A stretch of DNA of 63,306 nt from RGIG3102 sp964525015 (GCA_964525015.1 CAZGFY010000009.1:1-63306); one strand, 5' to 3'. Counted from the stretch's first letter, positions 35,318 through 44,293 are shown. A program made the numbers and translations. The notes: a model not told the origin generated them from the sequence alone.

Positions 35318-36219
35318 TATAATAATTCTCCTTTTATATCTTCTGGCATATTATCAAAATAAGATTTTAGAGCCTCTTTCCAATCTCTCATTTCATAATT
35401 CCCTGTTATTTTAAGCATCATATTTTCAAGAGAAGAATATTCCGGACGCTTTGTTGGCGTTTTATATTCATCGCTTGTGCAAGGCAGTATAGTAGCATTC
35501 ACTCCAGAAAGCTCGATAATTTCTTTTGCAAAATCATACCAAGTACATTCGCCTTTTCCTGTGCAGTGATACATTCCATACTCTTCGCTCATAACAAGCT
35601 TTAAAATATGGTGTGATACATCTGCTGCATTAGTTGGGTTGCCTTTTTGATCATCCACAACTTTTAGTTGCCCTAGTTTTTTTCCAGCTGTAATCATTGT
35701 TTTAACAAAGTTTTTTCCATAATATCCATACAGCCAAGATATTCTAACGAGCATATATCTACTTGAAAATTCTTTTACAAAATTTTCTCCGCTAAGCTTT
35801 GTTTTTCCGTAAACAGAAAGTGGATTTGGAACATCGTATTCGTGATATGCTATAGTTCCAACCCCTTCAAAAACATAGTCTGTTGAAACGTGTATTATTT
35901 TCGCCCCAACTTTTTCGCAGGCAATTGCTAAATTTCTAGGTCCTATTGCATTAACGCTGTAAGCCGCTGCTTGATTCGTTTCACAGCCGTCTACATTAGT
36001 GTAAGCAGCACAGTTTATAACAACATCTATCTTTTTATCTGCTATAAATTTAATACATAAATTCATATCTGTTATATCAAGTTCATCCGCATCTTGAGTG
36101 AATAAATTTGATTTTCTAAGTTCATCGTGTATGCTGCCAATTTCAGTTCTACCTCTTCTGATATCTTTGATTATTTGGCTTGCTAGCATACCTTTTGAGC
36201 CTGTTATTAATATATTCAT
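35317..36219 (-). CDS. rfbD: dTDP-4-dehydrorhamnose reductase
   Basis: This 300-residue reductase makes dTDP-L-rhamnose in the final step of the pathway. Visible motifs are the NAD(P)-binding start MNILITGSKGMLASQI, INCAAYTNVDGCE, HVSTDYVFEG and the catalytic YGKTKLSGE, plus SWLYGYYGKNFVKTM. It is between rfbA and rfbB. The 3,5-epimerase gene rfbC that normally supplies its substrate is not in this cluster or elsewhere in the window. Confidence 0.95.
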   Translation of the reverse strand: MNILITGSKGMLASQIIKDIRRGRTEIGSIHDELRKSNLFTQDADELDITDMNLCIKFIADKKIDVVINCAAYTNVDGCETNQAAAYSVNAIGPRNLAIACEKVGAKIIHVSTDYVFEGVGTIAYHEYDVPNPLSVYGKTKLSGENFVKEFSSRYMLVRISWLYGYYGKNFVKTMITAGKKLGQLKVVDDQKGNPTNAADVSHHILKLVMSEEYGMYHCTGKGECTWYDFAKEIIELSGVNATILPCTSDEYKTPTKRPEYSSLENMMLKITGNYEMRDWKEALKSYFDNMPEDIKGELL

Positions 36220-36248
36220 ATTAATATGGTATCCTTTCTACATTGCTT

Positions 36249-37133
36249 TTAATATTGCAGTTCATTTTTGCTAACTTTTAATAGGTGAATTCCGTATGGA
36301 CTTTTTCCATATTTCATTGCACTTTCTATTAATTCTTCTTTGGTTATCCAGCCGTTTCTATATGCAATTTCTTCTGGTGCTGAAATTTTAACGCCCTGCC
36401 TTTTTTCAACCATCTGAACAAATGATGCTGCTTCAACTAGGCTATCCATTGTTCCAGTATCCAGCCAAGCAAATCCTCTTCCTAAAAGCTTAACATTTAG
36501 TCTATCTTCATTTAAATACATTTCATTTAAAGTAGTTATTTCAAGTTCGCCCCTTGCTGATGGTTTAACTTCTTTTGCCATACTTGAAACGCCTTTTGGA
36601 TAAAAATAAAGCCCTGTAATTGCATAATTACTTTTTGGCTGACTAGGCTTTTCTTCAACTGATATAACCTTTCCATCCTTATCAAATTCAACTATTCCAA
36701 ATCTTTCAGGGTCTTCAACGTGGTAGCCAAAAACAGTTGCTTTGTTATTATCAGCATTTTCAACTGCCTCTTTTAATATAGAAGAAAATCCATTTCCATA
36801 AAATATATTATCCCCTAAAACCATTGCACAAGGCTCATCACCAATAAACTCTTCGCCTATTATAAACGCTTGAGCTAGTCCGTCTGGGCTTTCTTGCACA
36901 GCATAGCTGAGTTTCACCCCATACTCCTTGCCATCGCCTAGTAAATCACGAAATCTTGGCGTATCTTGTGGAGTTGAGATAATTAAAATATCTTTTATTC
37001 CTGCAAGCATAAGGGTTGATAATGGGTAGTATATCATTGGTTTATCATAAACTGGAAGTAATTGCTTTGAAGTTACCATTGTTAATGGATATAATCTTGT
37101 TCCTGCCCCACCTGCTAAAATTATGCCTTTCAT
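36249..37133 (-). CDS. rfbA: Glucose-1-phosphate thymidylyltransferase
   Basis: This 294-residue nucleotidyltransferase forms dTDP-glucose from dTTP and glucose-1-phosphate. It begins with the signature MKGIILAGGAGTRLYPLT, then KQLLPVYDKPMIYYPLS, LGDNIFYGNG (about 108), VEEKPSQPKSNYAITGLYFY and LLGRGFAWLDTGTMDSLVEA. Length matches RfbA/RmlA. The ATG lies 12 nt after GAAAGGA. The minus-strand order is glycosyltransferase, rfbA, rfbD, rfbB, probably one operon for cell-surface polysaccharide. Confidence 0.97.
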   Translation of the reverse strand: MKGIILAGGAGTRLYPLTMVTSKQLLPVYDKPMIYYPLSTLMLAGIKDILIISTPQDTPRFRDLLGDGKEYGVKLSYAVQESPDGLAQAFIIGEEFIGDEPCAMVLGDNIFYGNGFSSILKEAVENADNNKATVFGYHVEDPERFGIVEFDKDGKVISVEEKPSQPKSNYAITGLYFYPKGVSSMAKEVKPSARGELEITTLNEMYLNEDRLNVKLLGRGFAWLDTGTMDSLVEAASFVQMVEKRQGVKISAPEEIAYRNGWITKEELIESAMKYGKSPYGIHLLKVSKNELQY

Positions 37134-37194
37134 ATGTAAGACCTGTCCTTTCTATAATATTTTTGCTCTTATAAAAAACAAAAATAAGCTTTCT

Positions 37195-37962
37195 TTATTT
37201 AAATTTAAATCCCCATTTTTTAAAGTATATCATCATACTTTTAACTTGGATAAAATACTGCTTTATACTACTTTTAGTTTCTCTGTGCCAAAAATGCACA
37301 ACGCTTGCTTTTGGATAATACATTGCTCTTCCATATTTTTTAGCCTTCATTGTTATATCAGCATCTTCAAAATACAAAAAGTAATCCTTATCAAAGCCTC
37401 CAATTTTTTTAAATACATCTGTTCTTATAACAAAAAAGCATCCTGTGCAAAAATCAACTTCTAAAATATCATCTTGATTTTTATCTTTCATTAAATAATC
37501 ATCTTCAACTTTTTTTAAAAATTTAAACGGCAATCTTCGTGAAACTAGCGATAAAAGAGTTGGCCTGTTTTTTGCTATATACTGTATACTACCATCTGGA
37601 TTTAATGTTTTTGGACAGCAGATTGCCACATCTTCATTTGCCTGCATAAAATCACACAAACTTTTAATCGTGTTTTCATTTATTATAATATCGGGATTAA
37701 TAATAAAATGATATTTACTATCAATTTTATCCAAAACTTGATTATGCGCTTTTCCAAATCCTATATTTTCTAAAAGCTGGATATACTTAAACCCATTAAA
37801 TTCTTTTTGAAGATTTTTTGCAATTTCTTCTTTACTATTATTATCAATTATATATAAATCAAATTCTTTATCTATATTCTCGGATAAACTTTTAACTGTT
37901 TTATATGCATCTTCACTTTTATTGTATACTACAACGCTTCCCGAAATCTTAAAATCTTGCAT
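37195..37962 (-). CDS. GT2-family glycosyltransferase, possibly rhamnosyltransferase
   Basis: This 255-residue protein has a GT-A fold of family GT2: the start SGSVVVYNKSEDAYKTVKSL, YIIDNNS, GFGKAHNQ (about 68), the metal-binding region FIINPDIIINE (about 90), and FFLYFEDADITMKAKKYGR-like YFLYFEDADITMKAKKYG (about 205), which resembles rhamnosyltransferases of the RfbF/WbbL type. It lies directly upstream of rfbA, so dTDP-rhamnose or a related deoxysugar is the likely donor. This is an inference from context. Confidence 0.9.
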   Translation of the reverse strand: MQDFKISGSVVVYNKSEDAYKTVKSLSENIDKEFDLYIIDNNSKEEIAKNLQKEFNGFKYIQLLENIGFGKAHNQVLDKIDSKYHFIINPDIIINENTIKSLCDFMQANEDVAICCPKTLNPDGSIQYIAKNRPTLLSLVSRRLPFKFLKKVEDDYLMKDKNQDDILEVDFCTGCFFVIRTDVFKKIGGFDKDYFLYFEDADITMKAKKYGRAMYYPKASVVHFWHRETKSSIKQYFIQVKSMMIYFKKWGFKFK

Positions 37963-38093
37963 TAATATAACCCATTCCTTTTAGTATGTTTTAATTTTCT
38001 TTTCATACGGCATATTTATATTATTATACTATTAATATGTATTTTTTGCAATAATTTAAATCTATAAAAGCTATAAAAACCATTAAAATATCA

Positions 38094-38131
38094 CAAAAAA
38101 ACAGCAAAACCATAATTTTAATGGTTTTGCT
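38094..38131 (-). terminator. Terminator of the 38147 gene
   Basis: AGCAAAACCAT/ATGGTTTTGCT stem followed on the minus strand by a G and a T run. Confidence 0.85.
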
Positions 38132-38146
38132 TTGTGTGCTTTTTTA

Positions 38147-38428
38147 TTATTCAGTTGCAAGTGCAGTGTTTAGCCAAACAGCTCCTACATCAAGGGCATT
38201 ATACATCCCATTTTTAATGCCTTGCTTTACCATTCTTTCCATAATATCAAGGCTTGTATCTGTTGCAATTAATGAAACGTGTATTTTATCTGCAACACTC
38301 ACTCCATTAATATCTTTACTGCTTAGAATTTTTAAATAGACTATATATTTATCACTAGGATTTCCATAGTATATTTCATCGTTTTTTCTTGCGATTGGCT
38401 TACCTTTGTATAATTTTGGTGTATCCAT
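38147..38428 (-). CDS. Small conserved-looking protein of unknown function
   Basis: I do not recognise this 93-residue protein. It reads as an alpha/beta domain: MDTPKLYKGKPIARKNDEIY, then YIVYLKILSSKDINGVSVADKIHVSLIATDTSL and an Asn/Ala-rich end. It has no membrane segment. I start it at the ATG at 38428, twelve bases after GAAAGGA, rather than the ATG at 38440 that overlaps that site. It lies downstream of ireB, each gene with its own terminator. Confidence 0.7.
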   Translation of the reverse strand: MDTPKLYKGKPIARKNDEIYYGNPSDKYIVYLKILSSKDINGVSVADKIHVSLIATDTSLDIMERMVKQGIKNGMYNALDVGAVWLNTALATE

Positions 38429-38481
38429 TTTTATCAACATTCCTTTCTCAGATTAAATTATTTGGCTTTACACCAAGATGT

Positions 38482-38510
38482 AAAATTCGAGCGTCTGTTT
38501 CACGCTCGAA
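38482..38510 (-). terminator. Terminator of ireB
   Basis: TTCGAGCGT/ACGCTCGAA stem with a 7-nt loop, then TTTTA on the minus strand. Confidence 0.8.
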
Positions 38511-38561
38511 AAATACAAACTAATTGTTTGAAAAACACTTTTCAAACTCCCCATTTAAAAA

Positions 38562-38804
38562 TTAATCAAGATAATTCTTAAGTAAGCTTTGCAGGATATC
38601 ATCTCTATCCAGCTTTCTTATTTTATTTCTTGCACCTTGATGAGTAGTTATGTAGGTTGGATCTTCAGACAAGATATAACCCACTAATTGGTTAATAGGG
38701 TTGTACCCTTTTTCTTTTAGTAAATCGTAAACTTCTTGTAATGTTTGCTTTATTTCCTCATCTTTTTCATTGTAAATAGAAAAAACTGCAGTTTTATCAG
38801 TCAT
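38562..38804 (-). CDS. ireB: IreB family regulatory phosphoprotein (DUF965, YrzL)
   Basis: This 80-residue protein matches the IreB/DUF965 family along its full length: TAVFSIYNEKDEEIKQTLQE, the central GYNPINQLVGYILSEDPTYI and the end ARNKIRKLDRDDILQSLLKN. In Enterococcus IreB is a substrate of the PASTA kinase IreK and regulates cephalosporin resistance. It usually neighbours alaS and ruvX; here it follows pheT. The ATG follows GGAGGG. Confidence 0.96.
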   Translation of the reverse strand: MTDKTAVFSIYNEKDEEIKQTLQEVYDLLKEKGYNPINQLVGYILSEDPTYITTHQGARNKIRKLDRDDILQSLLKNYLD

Positions 38805-38876
38805 ACCTACACACCCTCCAATTTTATTTGATATTATTATTTTAACCTAAAGTTATGTATATTTCAAGTATAAACC

Positions 38877-41261
38877 TTAAGTTCTTAAAATAATGTCGAT
38901 TTTTGCTAGGTTATCCAGTATTAATTTAACGCAATTTTCAGCAATACTTTCAGTTAGCGTAGCATTTTTATCTCTTAAAACGATATTATATGCCATACTT
39001 TTCTTGCCTTCTTCAATATGCGCACCTGTATAAACGTCGAATAGTTTTACAGATTCTAAATATTCCGGACAACTTTCTTTGATTATTTTAATTATATCGC
39101 CATTTTGTGTTTCTTTCGTGCAAACTAGAGCTAAATCTCTGCTCATACTCGGAAAACGGCTTAATTGAGTGTATGAAACAGTGCCTTTAATTGATGAGTG
39201 AACTTTTTTTGCATCAATATCAGCTACTACAACCTTTGTTTTCATATCATAATTTGATAGCACTTGTGGGTGCATTTCGCCAATTGTTCCGATTTTTTCG
39301 CCATTAATTAGAATATCAGCGCATCTACCTGGATGATACATCTCATTTTCAGCCTGTCTTACAAATTCAACTTCATTTATATTAAACATTGAAATAAATT
39401 TTTCAACTACGCCTTTTAAATAAAAGAAATCTTTATTTTCTCCATAGGCACCTAGTATAAACTTTGGCGTTTCGATTGGCAGTGTATCCTCATTTGTTTT
39501 TGTATATTCTGTTGCATTTTCAAACAGGCTAACATTTTCAACTCTTGAATTATAGTTTCTTTGAAGAACACTCATCATAGAAGCCACAGCAGTTGAACGC
39601 ATAACCGAAGTATCCTCACCTAATGGATTTGATATAACAACTGGATTTCTTAACGGATTTTCTTTTGAAAGATTTAATAAATCAAAATTCTTTGGAGAAT
39701 AGAAAGAATATGTTTCGATTTCATAAAATCCAAATCCTAAAAGATTATTTATAGCTTGCCTTGTAAAGCTTTGCATTGGTGAAAATTTTGCAGTTGCAAC
39801 GCCTTTCATTATAGTAGATGGAAGTTTATCATAGCCATAAATTCTAGCTACTTCTTCAGCTAAATCATACATTTTTGTAACATCGTCTTTTGCGATATCA
39901 TATCTATGTGTTGGAACAGTAACTACGTTATTTTCAACTTTTAAATCTAAACGATTTAAAATATCAATAATTTCTTTATCCTCTAAATTTGTTCCTAGAA
40001 TTTTATTGATTTTACCTGTGTCTAAATCAATTTTTCTCTCTTCTCTTTTATCTGTGTAAACATCAACATAGCCATCAATTATATCACCAGCGTCTAGCTC
40101 TTTTACAAGTTTTAAAGCAAATGCAAGTGCTATATGACAGTTATCAGGGTTTAATCCTTTTTCATATTTGCCTGATGCTTCTGTTCTAAGGTTTATTTTT
40201 TTAGATGTAGTTCTAACGCTTGTCCCATTAAAGCACGCTGATTCAAACACAACCATATTTGTATCATCATAAACACCTGAATACTCGCCACCCATAACAC
40301 CAGCTATTGCAATAGGCTCTTTTTCATCTGCGATAACCATCATATCAGTAGTTAAATTTCTAGTTTGCCCATCTAAAGTTACAATACTTTCACCTTCGCT
40401 TGCATCACGGATAATAATTTTTTGCCCATTTACATATTTATAATCAAATGCATGCATTGGATGCCCAAATAAAAGCATACAATAGTTTGTTATATCAACA
40501 ATATTATTAATCGGTCTAACATTGCTCGCTCTTAATCTTTCTCTTAGCCAAGCTGGGCTAGGTTTCACCCTAACATTTTTAATCATACCAGCCATATATC
40601 TTGAGCAGTTTTTTGCATTAATATTAACGCTTAGTAAATCATTTATATTTTCTTCACCTTTAGTAAATTCTGCTTGTGGTGTATTGTATTTTGTTTGATA
40701 AAAGGCTGATGCTTCTTTTGAAAGCCCTGTTACTGATAGGCAGTCTGGGCGATTTGGCGTGATTTCAAATTCAACCATATAATCATCAAAACCTAAAACT
40801 TTATTTGCATTACTGCCAATTTCAGCATCTGTTTCAAGCACTAAAATTCCATCTTCTTCTGCATTTGGAAAATCATTTAAAGTTAGATTTAATTCATCTA
40901 AAGAGCAAAGCATACCATTACTTTCAACATCGCGTAGCTTTCCATTTTTAATTTCTTTTCCACAAGGAAGGAGTGCACCATCCAAAGCAACTGGCACTAT
41001 ATCGCCAACTTTTAGATTTTTTGCCCCTGTTACAATTTGTAGAACTTCTCTTTTTATATCAATTTTTGTTACAACTAATTTATCTGCATTCGGATGCTGA
41101 TTTATTTCTAAAACTTTACCAATAACAACATTTTTGCAATTAGCGCCTAAATCTTCATATGTTTCAACTTTTTGGCCTACCATCGTCATATCTTTTTCAA
41201 ACTGATGAATTGATACATCGATATTAGCAAGCTCTTTTATCCAATTATAAGATACTTTCAT
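38877..41261 (-). CDS. pheT: Phenylalanine--tRNA ligase beta subunit
   Basis: This 794-residue subunit pairs with PheS in an alpha2-beta2 enzyme. Domains in order: N-terminal OB-fold tRNA-binding region (about 40-150, VVIGKVLEINQHPNADKL), the B3/B4 editing domain (about 210-370, NNIVDITNYCMLLFGHPMHAFD), the B5 domain (about 400-480), the catalytic-like core (about 490-680) and a C-terminal ferredoxin-fold anticodon-binding domain (about 700-794, SRFPSMSRDLALVC). Length is typical. It follows pheS by about 60 bp and shares its T-box control. Confidence 0.97.
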   Translation of the reverse strand: MKVSYNWIKELANIDVSIHQFEKDMTMVGQKVETYEDLGANCKNVVIGKVLEINQHPNADKLVVTKIDIKREVLQIVTGAKNLKVGDIVPVALDGALLPCGKEIKNGKLRDVESNGMLCSLDELNLTLNDFPNAEEDGILVLETDAEIGSNANKVLGFDDYMVEFEITPNRPDCLSVTGLSKEASAFYQTKYNTPQAEFTKGEENINDLLSVNINAKNCSRYMAGMIKNVRVKPSPAWLRERLRASNVRPINNIVDITNYCMLLFGHPMHAFDYKYVNGQKIIIRDASEGESIVTLDGQTRNLTTDMMVIADEKEPIAIAGVMGGEYSGVYDDTNMVVFESACFNGTSVRTTSKKINLRTEASGKYEKGLNPDNCHIALAFALKLVKELDAGDIIDGYVDVYTDKREERKIDLDTGKINKILGTNLEDKEIIDILNRLDLKVENNVVTVPTHRYDIAKDDVTKMYDLAEEVARIYGYDKLPSTIMKGVATAKFSPMQSFTRQAINNLLGFGFYEIETYSFYSPKNFDLLNLSKENPLRNPVVISNPLGEDTSVMRSTAVASMMSVLQRNYNSRVENVSLFENATEYTKTNEDTLPIETPKFILGAYGENKDFFYLKGVVEKFISMFNINEVEFVRQAENEMYHPGRCADILINGEKIGTIGEMHPQVLSNYDMKTKVVVADIDAKKVHSSIKGTVSYTQLSRFPSMSRDLALVCTKETQNGDIIKIIKESCPEYLESVKLFDVYTGAHIEEGKKSMAYNIVLRDKNATLTESIAENCVKLILDNLAKIDIILRT

Positions 41262-41324
41262 ATAAAACTATTCCTTTCTCGGGGTTTGAAAATTTATTTT
41301 TCAAACTTTTTCCTTTCTACTATA

Positions 41325-42344
41325 TTAAAACTGTGATAAGAAACGCATATCATTTTCATATAATAGGCGTAAATCATCTATGTTATACTTCATCATTGTT
41401 AGTCTTTCAAGCCCCATACCAAAGGCAAATCCAGAATACTTAGTTGAGTCAATTCCACAGTTTTCTAAAACCACAGGATTTACAACTCCAGCCCCTAAGA
41501 TTTCTATCCAGCCCTCACCTTTACACATTCTACATCCAGTTCCGCCGCATTTAAAACAGGTCATATCCATTTCAGCACTAGGCTCTGTGTATGCAAAGTG
41601 ATGAGGACGAAAACGAACTTTTGTTTCTTCTCCATAAACTTTTTTAACGAAAGCTTCAAGTGTTCCTTTTAAATCTGCCATAGTTATATTTTCATCAATA
41701 ACAAGCCCTTCAATTTGATGGAAAACAGGTGAATGAGTTGCATCTATTTCATCTGCACGATAAACTCTGCCTGGCACAATAACTCTTATTGGTGGCTGTT
41801 TTTCAAGCATAGTCCTAACTTGCATTGGACTAGTTTGAGTTCTTAAAAGAATGTTTTCTGTTATATAAAAAGTATCTTGTGTATCTCTTGCTGGGTGAGA
41901 TTGTGGCATATTTAGCATTTCAAAATTGTATTTATCAAATTCAACTTCTGGCCCTTGAACTGTTTCAAATCCCATTCCTAAAAACACTTCTTTAAATTCA
42001 TCTAAAGCTAATTGAAGTGGATGTCTTTTACCCATCGTAACGCTTGTTCCTGGAAGAGTTACATCGATAACCTCTTCTTTTAATTGCTTTTCTAAAAGTA
42101 TTTTATTAATTTCAATTAATTTTAAATCAATCGCCTCTTCAACTGCAAATCGAACATCGTTTGCAAGTGCTCCCATAATAGGTCTTTCTTCTGCTGAAAG
42201 TTTGCCCATTTGCTTTAAAATTGCTGTGATTTCTCCTTTTTTCCCTAAAACCTTAACTCTTATATCATCTAAAACTGATAAATTATTTGCTGAATTTATC
42301 GCTAGAAGAGTTTCATTTTTAATGTTTTCTAATTGCTGTTTCAT
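41325..42344 (-). CDS. pheS: Phenylalanine--tRNA ligase alpha subunit
   Basis: This 339-residue catalytic subunit has an N-terminal coiled coil (about 1-80), then the class II core with RHPLQLALDEFKEVFLGMGF (about 105), MLNMPQSHPARDTQDTFY, motif 2 RVYRADEIDATHSPVFHQIE (about 200), a CFKCGGTGCRMCKGEGWIEI Cys cluster and motif 3 GFAFGMGLERLTMMKY (about 305). Length is typical. A phenylalanine-specific T-box is upstream. Confidence 0.97.
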   Translation of the reverse strand: MKQQLENIKNETLLAINSANNLSVLDDIRVKVLGKKGEITAILKQMGKLSAEERPIMGALANDVRFAVEEAIDLKLIEINKILLEKQLKEEVIDVTLPGTSVTMGKRHPLQLALDEFKEVFLGMGFETVQGPEVEFDKYNFEMLNMPQSHPARDTQDTFYITENILLRTQTSPMQVRTMLEKQPPIRVIVPGRVYRADEIDATHSPVFHQIEGLVIDENITMADLKGTLEAFVKKVYGEETKVRFRPHHFAYTEPSAEMDMTCFKCGGTGCRMCKGEGWIEILGAGVVNPVVLENCGIDSTKYSGFAFGMGLERLTMMKYNIDDLRLLYENDMRFLSQF

Positions 42345-42391
42345 CTTTTTTTCCTTTCATTTTTTCACTTTTATAATTATTTTTTTCAAAT

Positions 42392-42620
42392 AAAAAAATC
42401 CCTTTTTCACTTGAAAAAGGGACGAAGTTTTCTCCGTGGTACCACCCAAATTTTTATGATTATCATCATAAACACTCTATTGCATATAACGGTGCACACC
42501 GGCATTGCCTACTATTAATTTCAGCTTGCTTCTCCTAAGGGAACTTCAACTTATCCTTTTTATGCTTTTTCACCAAACAAGCACTCTCTACAAAAAATAA
42601 ATAAATCTACTTTTCTTATT
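42392..42620 (-). ncRNA. T-box riboswitch, phenylalanine-specific, controlling pheST
   Basis: On the minus strand the order is AGAGAGTGCTTG of Stem I (about 42590), specifier TTC (Phe) at 42543-42541 in the context GAAGTTCCCTTAGGAG, T-box sequence TGGGTGGTACCACGG (42448-42434), and the terminator TCCCTTTTTCA/TGAAAAAGGGA with a T run (42423-42392). Uncharged tRNA-Phe is expected to prevent termination. Confidence 0.95.
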
Positions 42621-42639
42621 CACAGAATTTAACTACTAT

Positions 42640-42668
42640 ATTATAATATAAAAATAAAAAGTTTGCAA
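42640..42668 (-). promoter_or_regulatory. Promoter of the pheS T-box transcript
   Basis: Minus strand TTGCAA (42668-42663), 17 bp, TATAAT (42645-42640). The -35 hexamer is a palindrome and serves the acpS promoter too. Confidence 0.65.
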
Positions 42669-42692
42669 TAGGCAATAAGAATAATATATAAT
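42663..42692 (+). promoter_or_regulatory. Promoter of acpS
   Basis: TTGCAA (42663-42668), 18 bp, TATAAT (42687-42692). It uses the same -35 hexamer as the divergent pheS promoter. Confidence 0.6.
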
Positions 42693-42732
42693 AAAGATTA
42701 TTAAATCAAAAATTAAAATGAGGGCTTTATAA

Positions 42733-43104
42733 ATGATATATGGAATCGGAGTAGATACAACTACTATTTCAAGAATAGAAAAAAGTGTAAGTAGAGAGAG
42801 TTTTATCTCTCATGTTTTTTCAAAAGAAGAGATAGATTTATTTATAAAAGATAAAAAAATCAAATATTCTTCTTTAGCTGCAAATTTTGCTGCTAAAGAA
42901 GCCTTTTCAAAAGCTTTAAAAACTGGTGTGCGAAATTTTAATTTAAATGAGGTGTCAATATTACGAGATAAACTCGGTGCTCCTTATTTTTCTTTTTCTG
43001 GAAAAGCTAGCGAAATCGTTGATAGTCTAGATATATCTGCAATGGTTTCCCTAACTCATGAAAACGATATTGCAACAGCATTTGTCGTTTTAAATAAAAC
43101 CTAA
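42733..43104 (+). CDS. acpS: Holo-[acyl-carrier-protein] synthase
   Basis: This 123-residue enzyme transfers the 4'-phosphopantetheine arm from coenzyme A to acyl carrier protein. The two family motifs are present: GIGVDTTTISRIE with the metal-binding Asp at the N-terminus, and FAAKEAFSKAL (about residue 56). The C-terminal VSLTHENDIATAFVV also matches. Length is typical. It is a single gene with its own promoter and terminator. Confidence 0.95.
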   Translation: MIYGIGVDTTTISRIEKSVSRESFISHVFSKEEIDLFIKDKKIKYSSLAANFAAKEAFSKALKTGVRNFNLNEVSILRDKLGAPYFSFSGKASEIVDSLDISAMVSLTHENDIATAFVVLNKT

Positions 43105-43111
43105 AATCAAG

Positions 43112-43147
43112 AAAGGCAGCTAGTTAAAGCTGCCTTTTAGTTTTTTT
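43112..43147 (+). terminator. Terminator of acpS
   Basis: AAAGGCAGCT/AGCTGCCTTT stem with a 6-nt loop followed by TTAG and a T run. Confidence 0.85.
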
Positions 43148-43151
43148 CTAT

Positions 43152-43415
43152 CTATTTTTTATAATCTTTTAATTCATCAATTAATAATCCTAAAACCTCT
43201 TGATTGATGGTGTAGAACACCCATCTACTTTCTTTTCTACTTGATACTATTTCGCTATCACATAAAATTTTCATGTGATGAGATAGAGTAGATTGTCCAA
43301 TATGAAGATTTTCTAATATGTCGCCTGCACATAGCTCGCCGTCTTTTAGTAAGTCCATAATTTTTAATCTATTCTCATCCCCTAGAGCTTTTAAAACTCT
43401 TTCACGCTTAGTCAT
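43152..43415 (-). CDS. ArsR-family transcriptional regulator
   Basis: This 87-residue winged-helix repressor matches the ArsR/SmtB fold: ALGDENRLKIMDLLKDGELC, the recognition helix GQSTLSHHMKILCDSEIVSS and the wing RKESRWVFYTINQE. The metal-binding ELCVCD motif of classic ArsR is changed to ELCAGD, so the sensed signal is probably not arsenite. It lies just downstream of the phage-derived gene set on the same strand, with a possible operator in its own promoter region. The ATG follows AGGAGGG. Confidence 0.93.
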   Translation of the reverse strand: MTKRERVLKALGDENRLKIMDLLKDGELCAGDILENLHIGQSTLSHHMKILCDSEIVSSRKESRWVFYTINQEVLGLLIDELKDYKK

Positions 43416-43445
43416 AATTCTACCCTCCTTTTATATCTTTATATC

Positions 43446-43461
43446 AGTATCTTACAATACT
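43446..43461 (-). promoter_or_regulatory. Possible ArsR operator
   Basis: A short inverted repeat AGTAT-6 bp-ATACT lies about 30-45 bp upstream of the ArsR start codon, where autoregulators of this family bind. Confidence 0.3.
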
Positions 43462-43570
43462 ACTTCTTAATATTATTCTACCTTAAAGATGTTTCTAAAT
43501 CATTACATTTCCATTAATATTTATATGCTATTTTTTAAATATATCGTTTTTCTAAATAAATTTGCAGATT

Positions 43571-44293
43571 TTATCTACCTTTATACAATGTATACAATTC
43601 ATTCACAATACTATCTAGCGTGCTTGTGTTATCATCTTTATTAGGAGCTTTAAGATTAGTAGAAAAACTTGGAGAATAAACATAACTGCCTGCTGGTGCT
43701 TTGCTAGAAGCAGAGTTTAAATCGCTTTGATAAGATTTTGCAGCACTCTCCATTGCCTTATTATATTCTTCCTGCTCTTTTCTTAACTGTTCATCTCTTT
43801 CTTTTATAAGCTTATTCAGCTCATTTAAAAAGAAACTCTCAACATCGCTTCTAGCTCCCTCGTAATCTGTTTCAATTCGCATATTTTCTGTTTGATTAGC
43901 ACCCCCAGAAAGCCCTGCTTGAGCAAGATAGCTAGGAAGGATATCTATTTCTTTTTCTTTTTTAACATATTCGTTTTGCAGTTCCTTTTCTCTGGCTGTA
44001 TCTAATTCTTTTTTTGAATTATCAAAAGATGTGTTTATTGTAGATAAATCGCTGCCATATTTATCATTTAAAGATTGTGTTTCTTTTTCAAATTCACTTT
44101 TAATTATATTAGTCACATCATAAGATGAACCATTCGAAACATATTTATACTGCTCATTTGATGGCAGTACCCAGCTTTTAAATTCCTGAGTGCTCATTTT
44201 AGGTGTGTTTTGCTGCGACTGAATATCGTCTATGTATTCATCTGTAATCTCTTGGTATTCACCATCAATAAGCTTATAATTATAAGTTGCCAT
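43571..44293 (-). CDS. Coiled-coil phage protein of unknown function
   Basis: This 240-residue protein is the last of the phage set. A short N-terminal part (KLIDGEYQEITDEYIDDIQS) precedes a long charged coiled coil (about 60-195) that is broken by LPSYLAQAGLSGGANQTENM (about 118-138); the end is Ser/Ala/Pro-rich. I do not recognise a named family. Similar Gly-Gly breaks occur in phage structural proteins of gut Firmicutes, and an internal or ejection protein is conceivable. It overlaps the holin gene by 14 bp, and the ATG follows GGGGGG. No clear terminator follows. Confidence 0.75.
   Translation of the reverse strand: MATYNYKLIDGEYQEITDEYIDDIQSQQNTPKMSTQEFKSWVLPSNEQYKYVSNGSSYDVTNIIKSEFEKETQSLNDKYGSDLSTINTSFDNSKKELDTAREKELQNEYVKKEKEIDILPSYLAQAGLSGGANQTENMRIETDYEGARSDVESFFLNELNKLIKERDEQLRKEQEEYNKAMESAAKSYQSDLNSASSKAPAGSYVYSPSFSTNLKAPNKDDNTSTLDSIVNELYTLYKGR

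Noticed and set aside
34262..37962. rfbC hidden in another frame
   Set aside because: No frame with epimerase motifs is present in the cluster or its flanks.
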